Shown here: piece by piece, positions 12,101 to 26,300 of the stretch | Layout: each line of letters begins with the position of its first letter | Numbering within the stretch: the stretch's first letter is position 1 | DNA from: Sinohyriopsis cumingii | Taxonomy: Eukaryota > Mollusca > Bivalvia > Unionida > Unionidae | Assembly: GCA_028554795.2 (NCBI GenBank) | Contig: CM068842.1 | Location: forward strand, 29,394,077 to 29,458,076 | Direction of reading: 5' to 3' | Length of the DNA: 64,000 nt | Position numbers and translations under genes: made by a program | Notes under the pieces: generated by a model | Seen by the model: only the letters and a program-made list of their open reading frames with translations | What the model was told of the DNA's origin: nothing | Databases searched by the model: none

Positions 12101-15100
12101 CAGTTTGGATTGAAGTACTTATAAAATAGTTTATATGACTTATACTTCCATTGAAGTAATGGCAAATATATAGCTGCCTTTCAGGTACAGTTACTTTGTC
12201 TGATTCTTTTTCTTTTCCAGTTTTAGAGGCAGTTTAGCTTATATCATTATTCTCTGTTACTCCTTGAGAATCTGGGTTCTGTCCTTGAAATATACTTGAA
12301 TTGTCCTTAATTGTTTTATACATAAACCTGTATGAACCCTGTACTAAAAAACAATAATTGTTTTATCTTTGATGGCCACCAAGTTTAGTTAACTGGTTTT
12401 ACTGAGACTACTTTGTATTGCAGTGAGAAGTTATAATTAAATTATTTTGCCTGAGCTACCTGCAACACCAGCTATAGGGGAGAAAAAATTGTTTGGGGAA
12501 TGAAAACTTTGACAACCAGCCAACGAGCCACCAAGAACCATACAGTGCAGTTGCATCCTGCTTTCTTTTTCCAACCCATGACACCTCAGCTACAGCTTGC
12601 ATCTGTTTCACCCATGGTGTGTCTTCTGGTGCACATACCACACAACATAGCTTTTTTCTTCATTGGTTTGCTAGAATAAAAAGACTTTTACCAGATCGCT
12701 CAATTGTCTGCCTGGTGGTTGTACCATGAACAGTCCATCAGTGGGATCCAAATCAATTCCAAGACATTATCAGTTACTTCTCAGGCTGTCTTTAACTTCC
12801 ATACCTTTTCTAGAGAGACACTTTGATCCTAGTGCTACTGCATACCTGGACATCTGGATACATAAACATGCTCATGCATACAAGAGTATGTGGTAGCCAA
12901 TGATGTTAGTTTTATCCAGTATTGTTCTGATGACTTCATTCCATCTCTTTGCATTCATTAACCACATTGGGCAAATGTACGAGCAATCATTATGAAACCA
13001 ACACTCTTGAGAAACTTGTTCCCAAGTGCTGTATGCTTTTTGGTTGGTTTGGTGTTTGATTTTGCAGATGGTCTTGGCAATTTCTCCTTTGCTCATGCGA
13101 GAAATAGATTACATAATCTTTGTCATGATATAGAGTGAGGTCAGTTCTGATGCGTATCAGCATGTTTTGGTGTTTTGTTAGTACCACTTGTATTGCATCA
13201 ATGACCAGTTTTCACCAGATGTACTCAGCAGTTTTCTATGCACCCAGACGATGTCACTTTGGCCATGATATCCAAACTCATAGGTATCATTGATAAATAT
13301 GTTTCCTTCATTGGTGTGGTCATCCCTTCGATTATGGCTGGATAGTTGACTTAGGTCCCTATGTATTCTTGTGTAATATATAGACTGCAATGCTATTTTC
13401 CACTTGGATACAGATACAGACAAACATTGCTTGAATGTTGGCATTTGTTTTGTACTATGTTGTCTATATATATAGTAGGACAACATTTTTCCACTTGAAA
13501 AAGAAATATTTGCACAACAGTTTTTGATGTAAGCACTGTTTCTCCTTATAGAGATCTTTTTTGTTACCATCATTGTTTGTGATTTTGAGCTTGTGTGTTT
13601 GGGATGAGTTGTGGTCGACATTTGTTCTGCATGTTGGCAAAATGGATGCACTCTGTTACAGGAAGTATTGTGCATTGGAATAAAAGAGGGTTGCAACTGC
13701 GTTATCATGTTATATTTGGTAGGTTGTCTGTTTGTCAGTCTTTATATTGTATTCACAATTCTTTCATCCCAGTAACCATTGTTACAGAGTTTTTGTTTTC
13801 CATGACATAAACCTTTCTATCAGTTTGCATCCCAGTGCTTTTGAACTTCACATATATATCCAGAAACTTTAGTTTCTAATTGAATTCTAGCTTTCTTCAT
13901 TCTCTTGACTGTATTGGTTTTCTCTTCTTTCCTTTTTCACCAGCTTAGGTATTAGAGAAGACTCAGATTAATCCATAGGATAGTAAGCAATTTTACAGCC
14001 AATATATATACAATACTTTTTGTAGATGGTGATGCATTGTGTTACACCAGGTTCTACTAAACTGAATATTAGGTCTTTCCTCAAGAAACGTTTCCTCAAG
14101 TAGTTATTATTCCAAATTACCCCTAATGTTCCACTGTCAAATAATACACCAAATAATCCTTAATTTTCCATTGCCAAATATCGTACCAAATTACCCCTAA
14201 TTTTCCATTGCCAAATATCACACCAAATTACCCCTAATTTTCCATTGTCAAATATCACACCAAATTACCCCTAATTTTCCATTGCCAAATATCGTACCAA
14301 ATTATCCCTAATTTTCCATTGCCAAATATAACACTAAATTACCCCGAATTTTCCATTGCCAAATATCACACCAACTTAAAACATCCTTTTATGTTGGTAT
14401 ACATAAATGGTAAATGACTGTTCGTACTCATCCTAATATATGTCAGCTGTGGTCTCTGTTTCTTCATTGTTCAGCATATCATGGGGATCATCACATAGGG
14501 CCAGCTATCTTTCTTCAGCATCATTGTGATTTTTCCATATTTCTGTTCAGGGTTGATGGGTGTGGATGCTAGCTTTATATTAATGGCAAAGGTATTTATC
14601 TAATCGTTACGATCTTTGTTGTCTTTGCTGGTTATTTCCATGCCTGGGAACCAAAAACTGGTAAGATGGTCTCGAATCCCCTTTGTCATACTACTCCATA
14701 AATAATATTGTATGTACTGTTGTCTTTGAGAGAGAGAAAATTAAAATATATTGAGAGGACTAAAGACCACTGTTCCTTAGTAAGGACATGTTGCAGAATG
14801 GCAAGGATTGCCAGTTGGATAAGGATATGATGTGCTTGGATACGATTCATTCATTGATAACAAGATTTCGCAGTCAGTTTCTAAACTGATACTGGTTTGA
14901 TACAATAACTGTACATATTAAAATTTTCACAAGCATGACATTTTCCTGAAACTAAGTTGCAAAAATATTATTTATGTAGAAGTTTAGAATTCAGTTTAGA
15001 GTACAATGCACTGTATGTATGGTAGTGCTCTACTGTTTTGTATTTTGCATAGGGTTAGAATTTTAAAGAAAAAGAATTTCCCCGGCTTTCCTCACTGGTT

Positions 15101-18100
15101 ATACCTGCTATTTAAAAAAGATCTTGTATATCCTAGGTATAATTCAAAGACCCTTTAATTCCCTTTATTTTGGTGTATGATTGAGGGGTGTAATATGGGT
15201 TATAGAGTATACAGCTTGGCCTTACTCCAGATGTGCACCTTTCAAAAAAGTACTAGCTCCACTTGGCCATTGTCACTTCCTGAACTTCAGAGGTAAATTG
15301 TATAAAAAAAGAGCCAATAACATTTTTAAACTTTTATATATTTGGTAATTCATTCATTACACTTTCAGAAGCTGGTATTGTCTAGTCTGGCAAAATTAAT
15401 TTTCCCTATTTTAATAGCTGCTACGGATAGTGTACTTTAGACTAATTCGGGTTGATTATTTGAGCACAAGGGAGCAGTCATTTTAGTTAGCATTGTGCTT
15501 ATATCGTGTACAATTTCCAAAAGTACAGTATCCAAAGAAATGTCAGCCACATTACATTAATGTAGCATAGAGGTATGTCAACATTCTCTCCAATGTGCAT
15601 GTTTTAAATGCAAACAACTTCACCTTACATAAGCCACTCTCACAAAAGTGCATAATAACTGGTGAGTGCCCCCTATATAGTTCATAATTAATTAATAGTT
15701 ATATAGTTAATTAATTTGTAGCCTGGAGTACCCAGTTTGTTTTGGTTGTCATCATCACTAGGAAGTGGAAAGTCCAACCAGGGCATGGAGAAAAAAACTG
15801 ATGAGATGCTTTGATGATTTTCTCAGTAGCTTAGCATAATGTCATTTTTACATCGTGAACATTATAACATTATATTCAGAATGTAATTGATACAAATATT
15901 GGCAGTGCTTACAGTATTTTCCCATGACTTATTTTGCAAATTCAAGACTAAAATAATTATCAAATATTCTTTAGTGCAATTGTGCTGGATATACTAGATT
16001 TGCAGATGCCTAATGATGCTAAAATACTATCATTTGCTGACTACTCTTTGTATTTTTGATGTGATGTAACGAGGATCGATTGTTTTGCCATTTTGTTATA
16101 GAGAGCTATGGCAAGGAGAAAAAAAATCCTTTTGCCAAGGGATACAACAGTTTACAACTTGGAGAATTTGAACCCATACCCTTTTGTTTATGAGCCTTGG
16201 AAACCCTAATATCTGATAAGTCCTGATTTAATGAGGAAAGTAAGAACTACAGCGTGACTGGAGGAAAAATTCTCCAAGATGAACATAAACATTTTTATTA
16301 TATTTCTGCATTTGTGTGCAAGCTTCAAAAGCGAAGTGAGCTATTGTTATGATGCTGTGTCCATCATCCATCCATCCATCTATCAACACTTGCTTACGAA
16401 GTATAAAGACACCAGAGGATTCATTTCAGATCAGATTTTGACTAAGTTTATATCTTCAAGATATCAGATTATAAGTAAAAGCCATATATATGAATAAGTT
16501 GATCTTGTATTTGATTGGTTTAACTTGTGAACACTCTAGAGACAGTAAGAACAATAACTGGACAGATTTTATATGGATCAAATTATAAATCGAAAGGAGC
16601 TTCGATTGAAATTATAGATCTATGATCAGATTTAGTGCAAACAAATTATAACATCAGGATACTTTGATGCTTTCAGTTATGAGCAACATTCACTTATGGT
16701 AGTGAGGTGATCTTTAATCTGATTGGCTAAGTTTGTGAACACTATGGAGACCATATTTCTTGTAGGATTTAAGAGACACTGTTTGTACCAGTAAGCCTGT
16801 ATCATCAAGATAGCAGATGAGTTTGATAATGAGTGATATCTACACACATCAGTGAGATGGTCTTACATCTGACTGTATCATCAAGATAGCAGATGAGTTT
16901 GATAATGAGTGATATCTACACATATCAGTGAGATGGTCTTACATTTGATGGTATCATCAAGATAGCAGATGAGTTTGATAATGAGTGATATCTACACACA
17001 TCAGTGAGATGGAATTACATCTGACTGTATCATCAAGATAGCAGATGAGTTTGATAATGAGTGATATCTACACATATCAGTGAGATAGTCTTACATCTGA
17101 CTGAGCTCATGTTCACACCATAGGCAATATTTCTGAAAAATGTTTTTATCATATTTTTTAAAAATCATATATATCAACAAGATCTGAGATGATTTTGTTT
17201 GTGGGCAACATCCACGCATATTAATGAGGTGATATTGGATCACCACTCTAGAAGCCTTATTTCTAATTAGTAATGGATTTGGTATAGTTATTTATTTTTA
17301 TCAGATTTGGTAATTTTGCATCAGACTGAGCTTTGAGGTTCTATTTCTAAACAGATTTTTATTCAGTTTTATGTATTATTGTTTAGTATACTTGTTAAGT
17401 GTCAATAAATTTAGTTCTAACCATTTCATATTGAAACCACATATACATATAATTTAGTGGATGCAAATATTTGCCAGCATTTTGTTGTTGTTGTTGTTTG
17501 TTTTTGTTTGGTTGTGTTTTTAATTAGAAAGCAAGGGAAGTAACTCATAATATGACTATTTAGAATCACAGGTTTTGGGTTATGCAGATTTCTTCACCTT
17601 GTAGGGAAAATTAGAATACAGAATGCACAATTTACGATAGAGAAAGATATAAAAATTACAAAATTGTACACCTTTCAAACTAAAATGAATGATTTATAGT
17701 CACACTAAGGAACATATAAAAATATATATGACTAGTAAAACTCTTAGGTGATATTTTGATAAATTGTATATATTATATTTACATTAGTTTGTAAAATACC
17801 AGTCATTTAATACAATATTGTGGTTGGAGATTTTGTTATAAAGGCAAAAAGCTATGTGAATATTTACTAATAATGCAGTATAACCTCTATGCTTAACAAA
17901 TAAAGGTGTTTGATTCACACCAGTAAAGGTATTTACATGTAAGTACGACATTACTTCGTCAGACCGCTCTGGTGGCCTAGTGGTTAGAGTGTCTGCCTCA
18001 GATGTGGGAGGTTGTGGGTTTGATCCCTGGCCAAGTCATACCAAAGACTTACAAAAATGGTACGTTTTTTATTGTAACTGCCTTGCTCAGAGCTCAGTAT

Positions 18101-21100
18101 TAAGAGGTTAATGTTAGGACTGGTTGGCCTGGTGTCAGGATAATGTGACTGGGTGGGACATCATGTTACATGTCTGTGACATGATGCCCCAGTGCTAGAC
18201 ATCACTATAAACTGCCACATTGCAGACATCATAGTGACATGACTGAAGAATTGTTAAAGCTACGTTAAAAATCTAAATCACACACACACTCATACACACA
18301 TTACTTCATCTGTTTTGTGCAAAAACAAGTTATTTTAAGAATATATTTATTTGAAACATGTCTGAGTTTATAAATCTCTTTACAAAGAATGATTGCTTAA
18401 AACTTTACAGTTATAATTCTTGAAAATTTTGAAGTTTTATATGTTGGTTAGACAGTTTGAAATTTGTTATCATTGCCATGTTAAAATGTCAGACCTATTG
18501 TTGTTTGTATGTTGTCACATATATTGTGCACTGTTTTCAGTCATTACACATATTCATTGCCCTTATTCATAATTATTTTAAATGCCTGTTTTGTATTATA
18601 ACTCTTAATATAATAAAAAATATAACCAAATATGAATTTTTTTTGAAACAATTTCCGGTTTAGGTACAAAGAGCAAACAAAAAACCCCATGACTTCAAAA
18701 CATTTCTGAGAAATTTGTTAGTCGGTACTAGCTGATGAATTGTGTTAATCAAACATGCAACCATTTTATCACAAGTCCAGTGCCTTAATCACTGAACCAC
18801 AGTAGCTTCCTTGGCTTGGATTCCAAATGGGTTTTGGATTGTGATTCAAAGGGCTATATTGGGTAATGACAGACCCCAGACTCCATGCAGTCAGCACACA
18901 TAACCTATCCTTGTACTGCCAAATAAATGAATGCACTTTATAGGTGGGGGATATAAACAGTGTTTGAGATATGCACCAGGGTCATTTCCCCAGTGTTAAG
19001 GGAGAGATACAGTGGTCAATTCTGGTTGTACGAATGACTTGACCTTTTTATATAGAGAAAGTGATTGTATGGTCTAGGAAAATGACACCAACATTTCAAC
19101 ATTTTCTTTCATTCCCCCTACAGTTTCAATACCATCCAGGTGAGCAATATCATGCCCACTTGATCTTCTTGCTTATTCATGATATTTGCCTTAAGTGGAG
19201 ATGTTTAGGAGTAAGTCTTTAAGTGACCCAAGATTTTTTTATAGGTCACATGACCTTCAGAGTAAGGGAGCTTATGGTATGGCCTTCATCTGTTATCCAT
19301 TCATGATCTGTCTGTCTGTCGGCAGTTGTTACCACTTGGAAGGCCATATTCAGATCTGATTCTGACCAGACTTGGAATATGAGTTATGTCGGTATGTTGG
19401 ACAGTTAAGTTCAATAATGAGTAACATCAGTGCATATTAATGAGTTGATCCTGCATCTGATTGGCTGTGCTTGTTACCATTCTAGGCACTGTATGTCGGA
19501 CCCTACGCTGATAAACCTTCTTAATATGGCTAATATCATGATCATGTTGGAAGAGTTTTAACATGTCATGAATGAATTAATTATCTGATCTGATTTGCAA
19601 AGTACTAAAATATAGGCTGTTTTTTGTGATTTTCATCAAACTTGGTTAATAGGCTTAAGTAACCAATTTTAGTCTGACTGTGAACGAAATCCCATGAATA
19701 TTTAAATGATTTTGCATCTGATTGCTGAAGTTGTAAACACTCATGTGATTTTATTCCTGATAAGATTTTGATTTCGCTCAGATTGGTTAAATAGTCATGT
19801 ATCACTTAGATGTTGGATGTGTTCGATCGTAAGCAGTATCTCTGCATCTTTATGATGTAAACTTGTACCTGATTTTCACGGAAATTGCCATGTATTTTTG
19901 TTGTAATTTTAGTATGATTACCATTCTGCATACAGCATTTCCCAGTGTGTATATTTCTTTCCTGGTGAATGATTGTAACAGTGATGTTTACTTATCCGAG
20001 ACAAATAACTTAGTGTCATGTGTGCAAAGCGTCTGCAGTAGGAATTCATTTACTAATTGTTTCCCATTTTTTGTTTGATATCATATAAGATTATTTATAG
20101 TGCCAATTTCTTGATATATTTACACTGCATACAGGCCTTATCAGGAATTTGTCATCTTTACAATAAATGATCTATCAGCTTTAGAGGTACATAATGACAG
20201 TATTTAGGCATTATCCTTCTCTTTTTATCATTTGTCTTTGATACAATAATTGGACATCATTGTTCTCTTCCTATCATTTGTATTTAATAGAACAGTTGAT
20301 CATCATTGTTCTCTTTCTATCATTTGTGTTTAATATAATAATTGGACATCATTGTTCTCTTCCTATCATTTGTATTTAATAGAACAGTTGATCATCATTG
20401 TTCTCTTTCTATCATTTGTGTTTAATATAATAATTGGACATCATTGTTCTCTTCCTATCATTTGTATTTAATAGAACAGTTGATCATCATTGTTCTCTTT
20501 CTATCATTTGTGTTTAATATAATAGTTGAACATCATTGTTCTCTTTCTATCATTTGTGTTTAATAGAATAGTTGGACATCATTGTTCTCTTTCTGTCATT
20601 TGTGTTTCATATAATAGTGAGACATTATGCTTCTCTTTTTATCATTTGTGTTTAATAGAATAGCTTACCATCATTGTTCTCTTTCTATCATTTGTATTTA
20701 ATAGAATAGTTAGATATCAGTGTTCTCTTTATATTATTTGTGTTTAATAGAATAGTGAGACATTATCCTTCTATTTTTATCATTTGTATTTGATGGAATA
20801 GTTATATATCATTGTTCTCTTTTTATCATTTGTGTTTAATATAATAGTTGGACATCATTGTTTTCTTTCTATCTTTTGTGTTTGATGGAGTAGTTAGACA
20901 TCATTGTTCCCTTTCTATCATTTGTTTTTAATAGAATAGTTGGACATCATTGTTCTCTTTCTATCATTTGTGTTTGATGGAATAGTTGGACATCATTGTT
21001 CTCTTTCTATCATTTGTGTTTGATGGAATAGTTAGACATCATTGTTCACTTTCTATCATTTGTGCTTAATAGAATAGTTGGATATCATTGTTCTCTTTCT

Positions 21101-23275
21101 GTCACCTGTGTTTGAGAGAATAGTTGGACATCATTGTTCTTTCTATCATTTGTGTTTGATGGAATAGTTGGATATCATTGTACTCTTTCTGTCACCTGTG
21201 TTTGAGAGAATAATTTGGCATTATTCTTCTCTTTTGATAATCTGCTTTGCACATTTTAAGTTTCCATTCCAGACAGAATTAATGTAACACAAGGCTATGA
21301 GATTTAATTTAGCTTTTTTCATGCTAGTCTTATTTTTATTTGTGTGTTGACAGGTTGGATTGAATTATGTGTATATATAAAGTAAACAATGGGAGGCACT
21401 GTAGATTTTATTAATCTCATTTGATTTTTCAGTTTTGGATTGGAGATAGATTAATAAACTCATGTAATAAAAGATTATTCATTTTTTTAGATAGATACTT
21501 AATAGAACAGTTTTCACAGTTAACCAGGTCTTTTCATGTGTTTTCTTACATAACATGTATATTGGTGTTCTGACAAAAATATGTTGGATTTTATGGCTCA
21601 TCAATTATATCATTCAGTAGTGTAGTTTTATTTTACCAATTAATTATGTCTCACCTCTGCCCTTGTGGGTACGAGTCTCGGGCTCAGTCAACATGAGTAT
21701 TGCCAGTAGCTTTCTGTAGGTCAGTGGTTCTTACCAGGGTTTTCTGGGTTTTTCCTGCACCGGTTACACTGGTGGCCATGCTTATCTTGTGCTAAAAAAT
21801 GGCATTAAGCCCACACCAACAACATTAGTTTAGTTTAAGCTGAGTTTTGTTGATGTTGGTGGAACCATTGGTGTTGACACAAATATTTAAAGAGTTAAGA
21901 GTTCTAGTTCCCACATGTGTCAGAAGTCAGGTTCCCTGGAGTGGGTCCATCAGTGTGCAGAAAATGAATGTGATATATGGAATCATTTTTTGTATACACC
22001 CTAATAATGTGAAATAGTGTGGCATCCATATCCATTACTGAATAGTGTATCTTCATAATTTCATGTTACATGAATGACATGGTATTTTAACTTAATATCC
22101 ATTGTTGGACAATATATTCTTATATATTCATGTCTTTTAAACATGTCAGCTTCATATCCATTGTTGGATGTTATATTTATGTTTGTGAACATTGCAGTTT
22201 CATTCATTCATGTATTTTAAGAGAGTATCAGAGCTTCATTGTGTCTCATCACAAAACACAATATAATTGAATGAACAGAATAAATTATCTGTTGTGTTAA
22301 CAGTATATTACAATTCTTGTTATATTCACAAGCAAATGTTCATAGTTAACTAGGCAACATGTGAAAGAGAATTCAAAATACTATATTTTAAATTTAACAT
22401 GTCTTTGAAAAACTAAATTCTTATGCATGTGTAGACCATTTGCACAAAGAATTTGTTTAATCTAAATCATAGAATATATTTGTTTTGCCAGGGTGGCAGT
22501 TTCTCGAGAGGGTGGGGTCTCTAAAATGTGCAGTCCCCAAATAGCTTGACTGAATTCATTACTGTATACATATACATTTGTAAATGAATATATTGTTTCA
22601 TATCTGTTGGTCTGTCACTAATCTAAATCTCACTTTATCTATCCTGTGATACTGTTTGACTGAGCTAAGTTACTCTGGAGACCCTATATGACAGTTGTGA
22701 AATATGTGAAATCTGTGCAAACTAATGACCTAATCTTGCTTCCAATTGGCTGACCTTATGACCTCTCAAGAGCCAATATTACTTCCTGTATACATTGCCC
22801 AGTTATAATACATCAGGAGAACATCCATTACCTCGCAAATCCAGCCTTTCCAAGTGAAAAAAGAAATAAACCATGTTTCATTTATAGTTTTAGTAATAAA
22901 AATGCTTAAACATTGTTACTGAGATGGCAAGTCAGATGAGAGCAGCCTCCAGGACTGTTTGGGACTGGTACATTGTCTCAGTTAGACAAGGGTCTTTTAG
23001 AGTAAGAATTTATCTCTTGACAAGTGCATTTTTTATAAACAATCAAACACGCAGATTTAGAGGTAAAAAAATTCACTCATTGTTCATACAAATGCTTATC
23101 CCTTGGCCTGCGATGGATAGAGTGAAACTTACAAAGGATTACATTCAGTACATCATGTGCAACTTAAACGGATTGCCGGATATCATAACTGTGATTACGG
23201 CAGTAATATTGATTACATGGACTGGTTACCCATTGTCTGTTTCGTATGTAAATGTGCTTCCAAGTGTGTGTGTAA

Positions 23276-23310
<35 letters not shown>

Positions 23311-26300
23311 TTAGATTTTTAATGTAGCTTTAACAATTTTTCAGTCAATTCGCTACAATGTCTGCAGTGTGACAGTTTATAGTGATGTCTATCACTGGGG
23401 CATCATGCCACAGACATGTAGCATGATGTCCCACCCAGTCACATTATCCTGACACCAGGCCGACCAGTCCTAACACTAACCTCTTAATGCTGAGTGTCAA
23501 GCAAGGCAGCTGAATGTACCATTTTTGTAAGTCTTTGGTATGACTCGGCCGGGGTTCGATCCTGTGACCTCCCGCATCCGAGGCAGATGCTCTAACCACT
23601 AGGCCACCAGAGCAGTAGCTTCCAAGTGTGATTCGGAAAGCCAGTCAAAATGTGGAAGATCATGTAGTGGGTTTGACCACTCGAACATGTCATGTCTTTT
23701 TCAGATTATCTTAGTCCCCTATTTTAACAACTGTCCTATTTACGAAGTTGATATTTAAAGCATCCAATGTCAGATGCATTATGTGTTTCATACCAGATAG
23801 AATGTTCTTCATATAACCAAATTACAAATGATTATCTATTCATGAAGAAATGTCAAATTGGAAGGTCACAAACAAGGATATGTACATGGTCACAAGTTGT
23901 ACAGTGAAAATTGATTGAAAATTTAATAATTGAAGACATACGCATGAAAAATAATTCATATGTGAAACGAGTTTATTACTATTGTTTGAAAATAAAAACA
24001 GTAGTCCATTTCAACAGTTGCTTGCATCTCATGGGATTCTTGTAACTCAGCTTGGACTGTAGGCTAATACTAGCATCAAAATGAAAATAATGGATGACAA
24101 AACTGTGTTGTTGCTGATCATTTAAACTTTCATTACACTGATATTTTTGTTTGTGTGGAACCTTCTGAACTAATGTTTCCATTTATAATTCAGAGATGGT
24201 GTCCTGGAGTAGTTTCAAAGTTGGACAAGTAAGAAATTGCTTAGGACAAGTCACTTTTTCTTATTTACTTGTCTTGAGCAAGAGGTTGGAAAAATATTTG
24301 AACAGCCCATGTTTCCCCTTGGGATAGAACGGCTGACACCCAATCTCATTATTCTTCAGTTACTGCTTCCATTGTATCAGTCTGCATGCTGTTGCAATTA
24401 TAGAAAAAGTCATACAGGTCACGTATGCACATATACTCATCATAAATTAAATATAAACTGTTGTTATGAAATTTAATACTAATTTTGTTTAACAAAAGTC
24501 TGTTCAATCCTGATTATTGAATGGTCTGCACCTTAACTATCATCAAGAAACTTCCAGATGGAAATTATCGATTGCTATAGACTTTTACAGTGGTGGCCAG
24601 GTTCTAAATTGGGTCAAGCAAAGAGCAATTTAAGTCTAATTGTCACATTATAGGGTAGAACAAATTTGTTTATCAACATGAATAGCTTTCATTGTGACAT
24701 CACAGTTCATGACATTCAGTCCGGATTGTTCTGGATCACAGCTTTAGGTTGATCTCCAGAAATGTCCACGTACTGTAATATAGCTTCTTCCACTATGTAC
24801 TTTTTGGGGCATGTAAACAATGACCTTCCAAAGGAATATGGATGTATAAGGATCCAAATAAAGTGAATAATAGCCAGCTAAATATATGTAGATCAGATTC
24901 TAAAAAGTGACACCTATTACTGAAATAGTTGGTGTTGAATGCCTACATGACATGTGTGACTTTTACTAAAGAGCCCTTCCAGATGCCTTCCATTTTGTTC
25001 CTTCTTCTACCTGTTTGAGTGATCTTGGGAATTTCTTATCATAAGGGATGTATACTCCATATATTTTCTTACTTAATTTTACTCTGTTTTCATTGCAAAT
25101 ATATAGTTAGCAAGTCACTCATCTCCTTCTTCATACAGTAAGCTAACTGGCACCATCTTAGTTCTTGTCTTAGATGCTCAGTAGTAAACACATCTCAGTA
25201 CTTTACCTTGTCACATCATATTTCAAATGAATGATGCTTTATTCCAGGTAATTAACTCATTTCAGTAATTGTCTCAGGTATTTATTGCATACATTAGCAA
25301 TTTGGGGCTGGATTACCCATTAGGCTCAGTAAGGACATGCTTAGGCACCATTCCAACAGGGGCACCAAAAAAACTCTAATTGTTGATGATAACATTGATG
25401 AATTATTTATATGGCCATTTCAGTCTGCATGTACCAGTATTTTGATTTGAAATGCTGGCAATACTGGTATTTTTCCATCTTTATAGCTTTTAATATTGTT
25501 TATTTCGAGTGTCACATTTTGTAAGGGGGGGGGACCATAATATTTTCAGTGCTTAGGGCCCTGGAAGGCCTTAATCCAGCACTGCATCCACTTCACTGTA
25601 AGCAAAGTGTGATGCTCGACTGATATATCCCAATGTTTTTTTTCTCTTCAATTACACTATCAGATAGCATTAGGCATTGTTTGATGTGAGGCATGCAAAA
25701 GGTTAATCTGTCAAGAGATAATCACCACACCTATATCACCTGTATATTGTGTTGATCAGAACATACCTCTGAAATCTGTACTGTATAGTCAGATGTCAGA
25801 TGGGAAATTATTTCAGCCAGTTATGTGTTCAATGCTAGCAAGAGAGTCAGAAAACAGCGTGTTCAAATGATGAATGCTATCAGCCATTTATGTGTCCCAG
25901 GCTGGCAAGAAAGTCAGAAAACATTGTTCAAATGAAGAATGCTATCAGCCAGTTATGTGTCCCAGACTGGCAAGAGAGTCAGAAAACAATGTTCAAATGA
26001 AGAATGCTATCAGCCAGTTATGTGTCCCAGGCTGGCAAGAAAGTCAGAAAACATTTTTCAAATCAAGAATGCTGTCAGCCAGTTATGTGTCCCAGGCTGG
26101 CAAGAGAGTCAGAAACAATGTTTAAATGAGTGCTATCAGCCAGTTGTTTCCCAGGCTGGCAAGAGAGTCAGAAACAATGTTTAAATGAGTGCTATCAGCC
26201 AGTTGTTTCCCAGGCTGGCAAGAGAGTCAGAAAACATTGTTCAAATGATGAAAGCTCTCAGCCAGTTATGTGTCCCAGGCTGGCAAGAGAGTCAGAAAAC

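Noticed and set aside
22924-23322. 132-codon + strand frame
   Set aside because: It ends in Val/Cys repeats translated from the (GT)n tail of a SINE and has no recognised domain or splice support.
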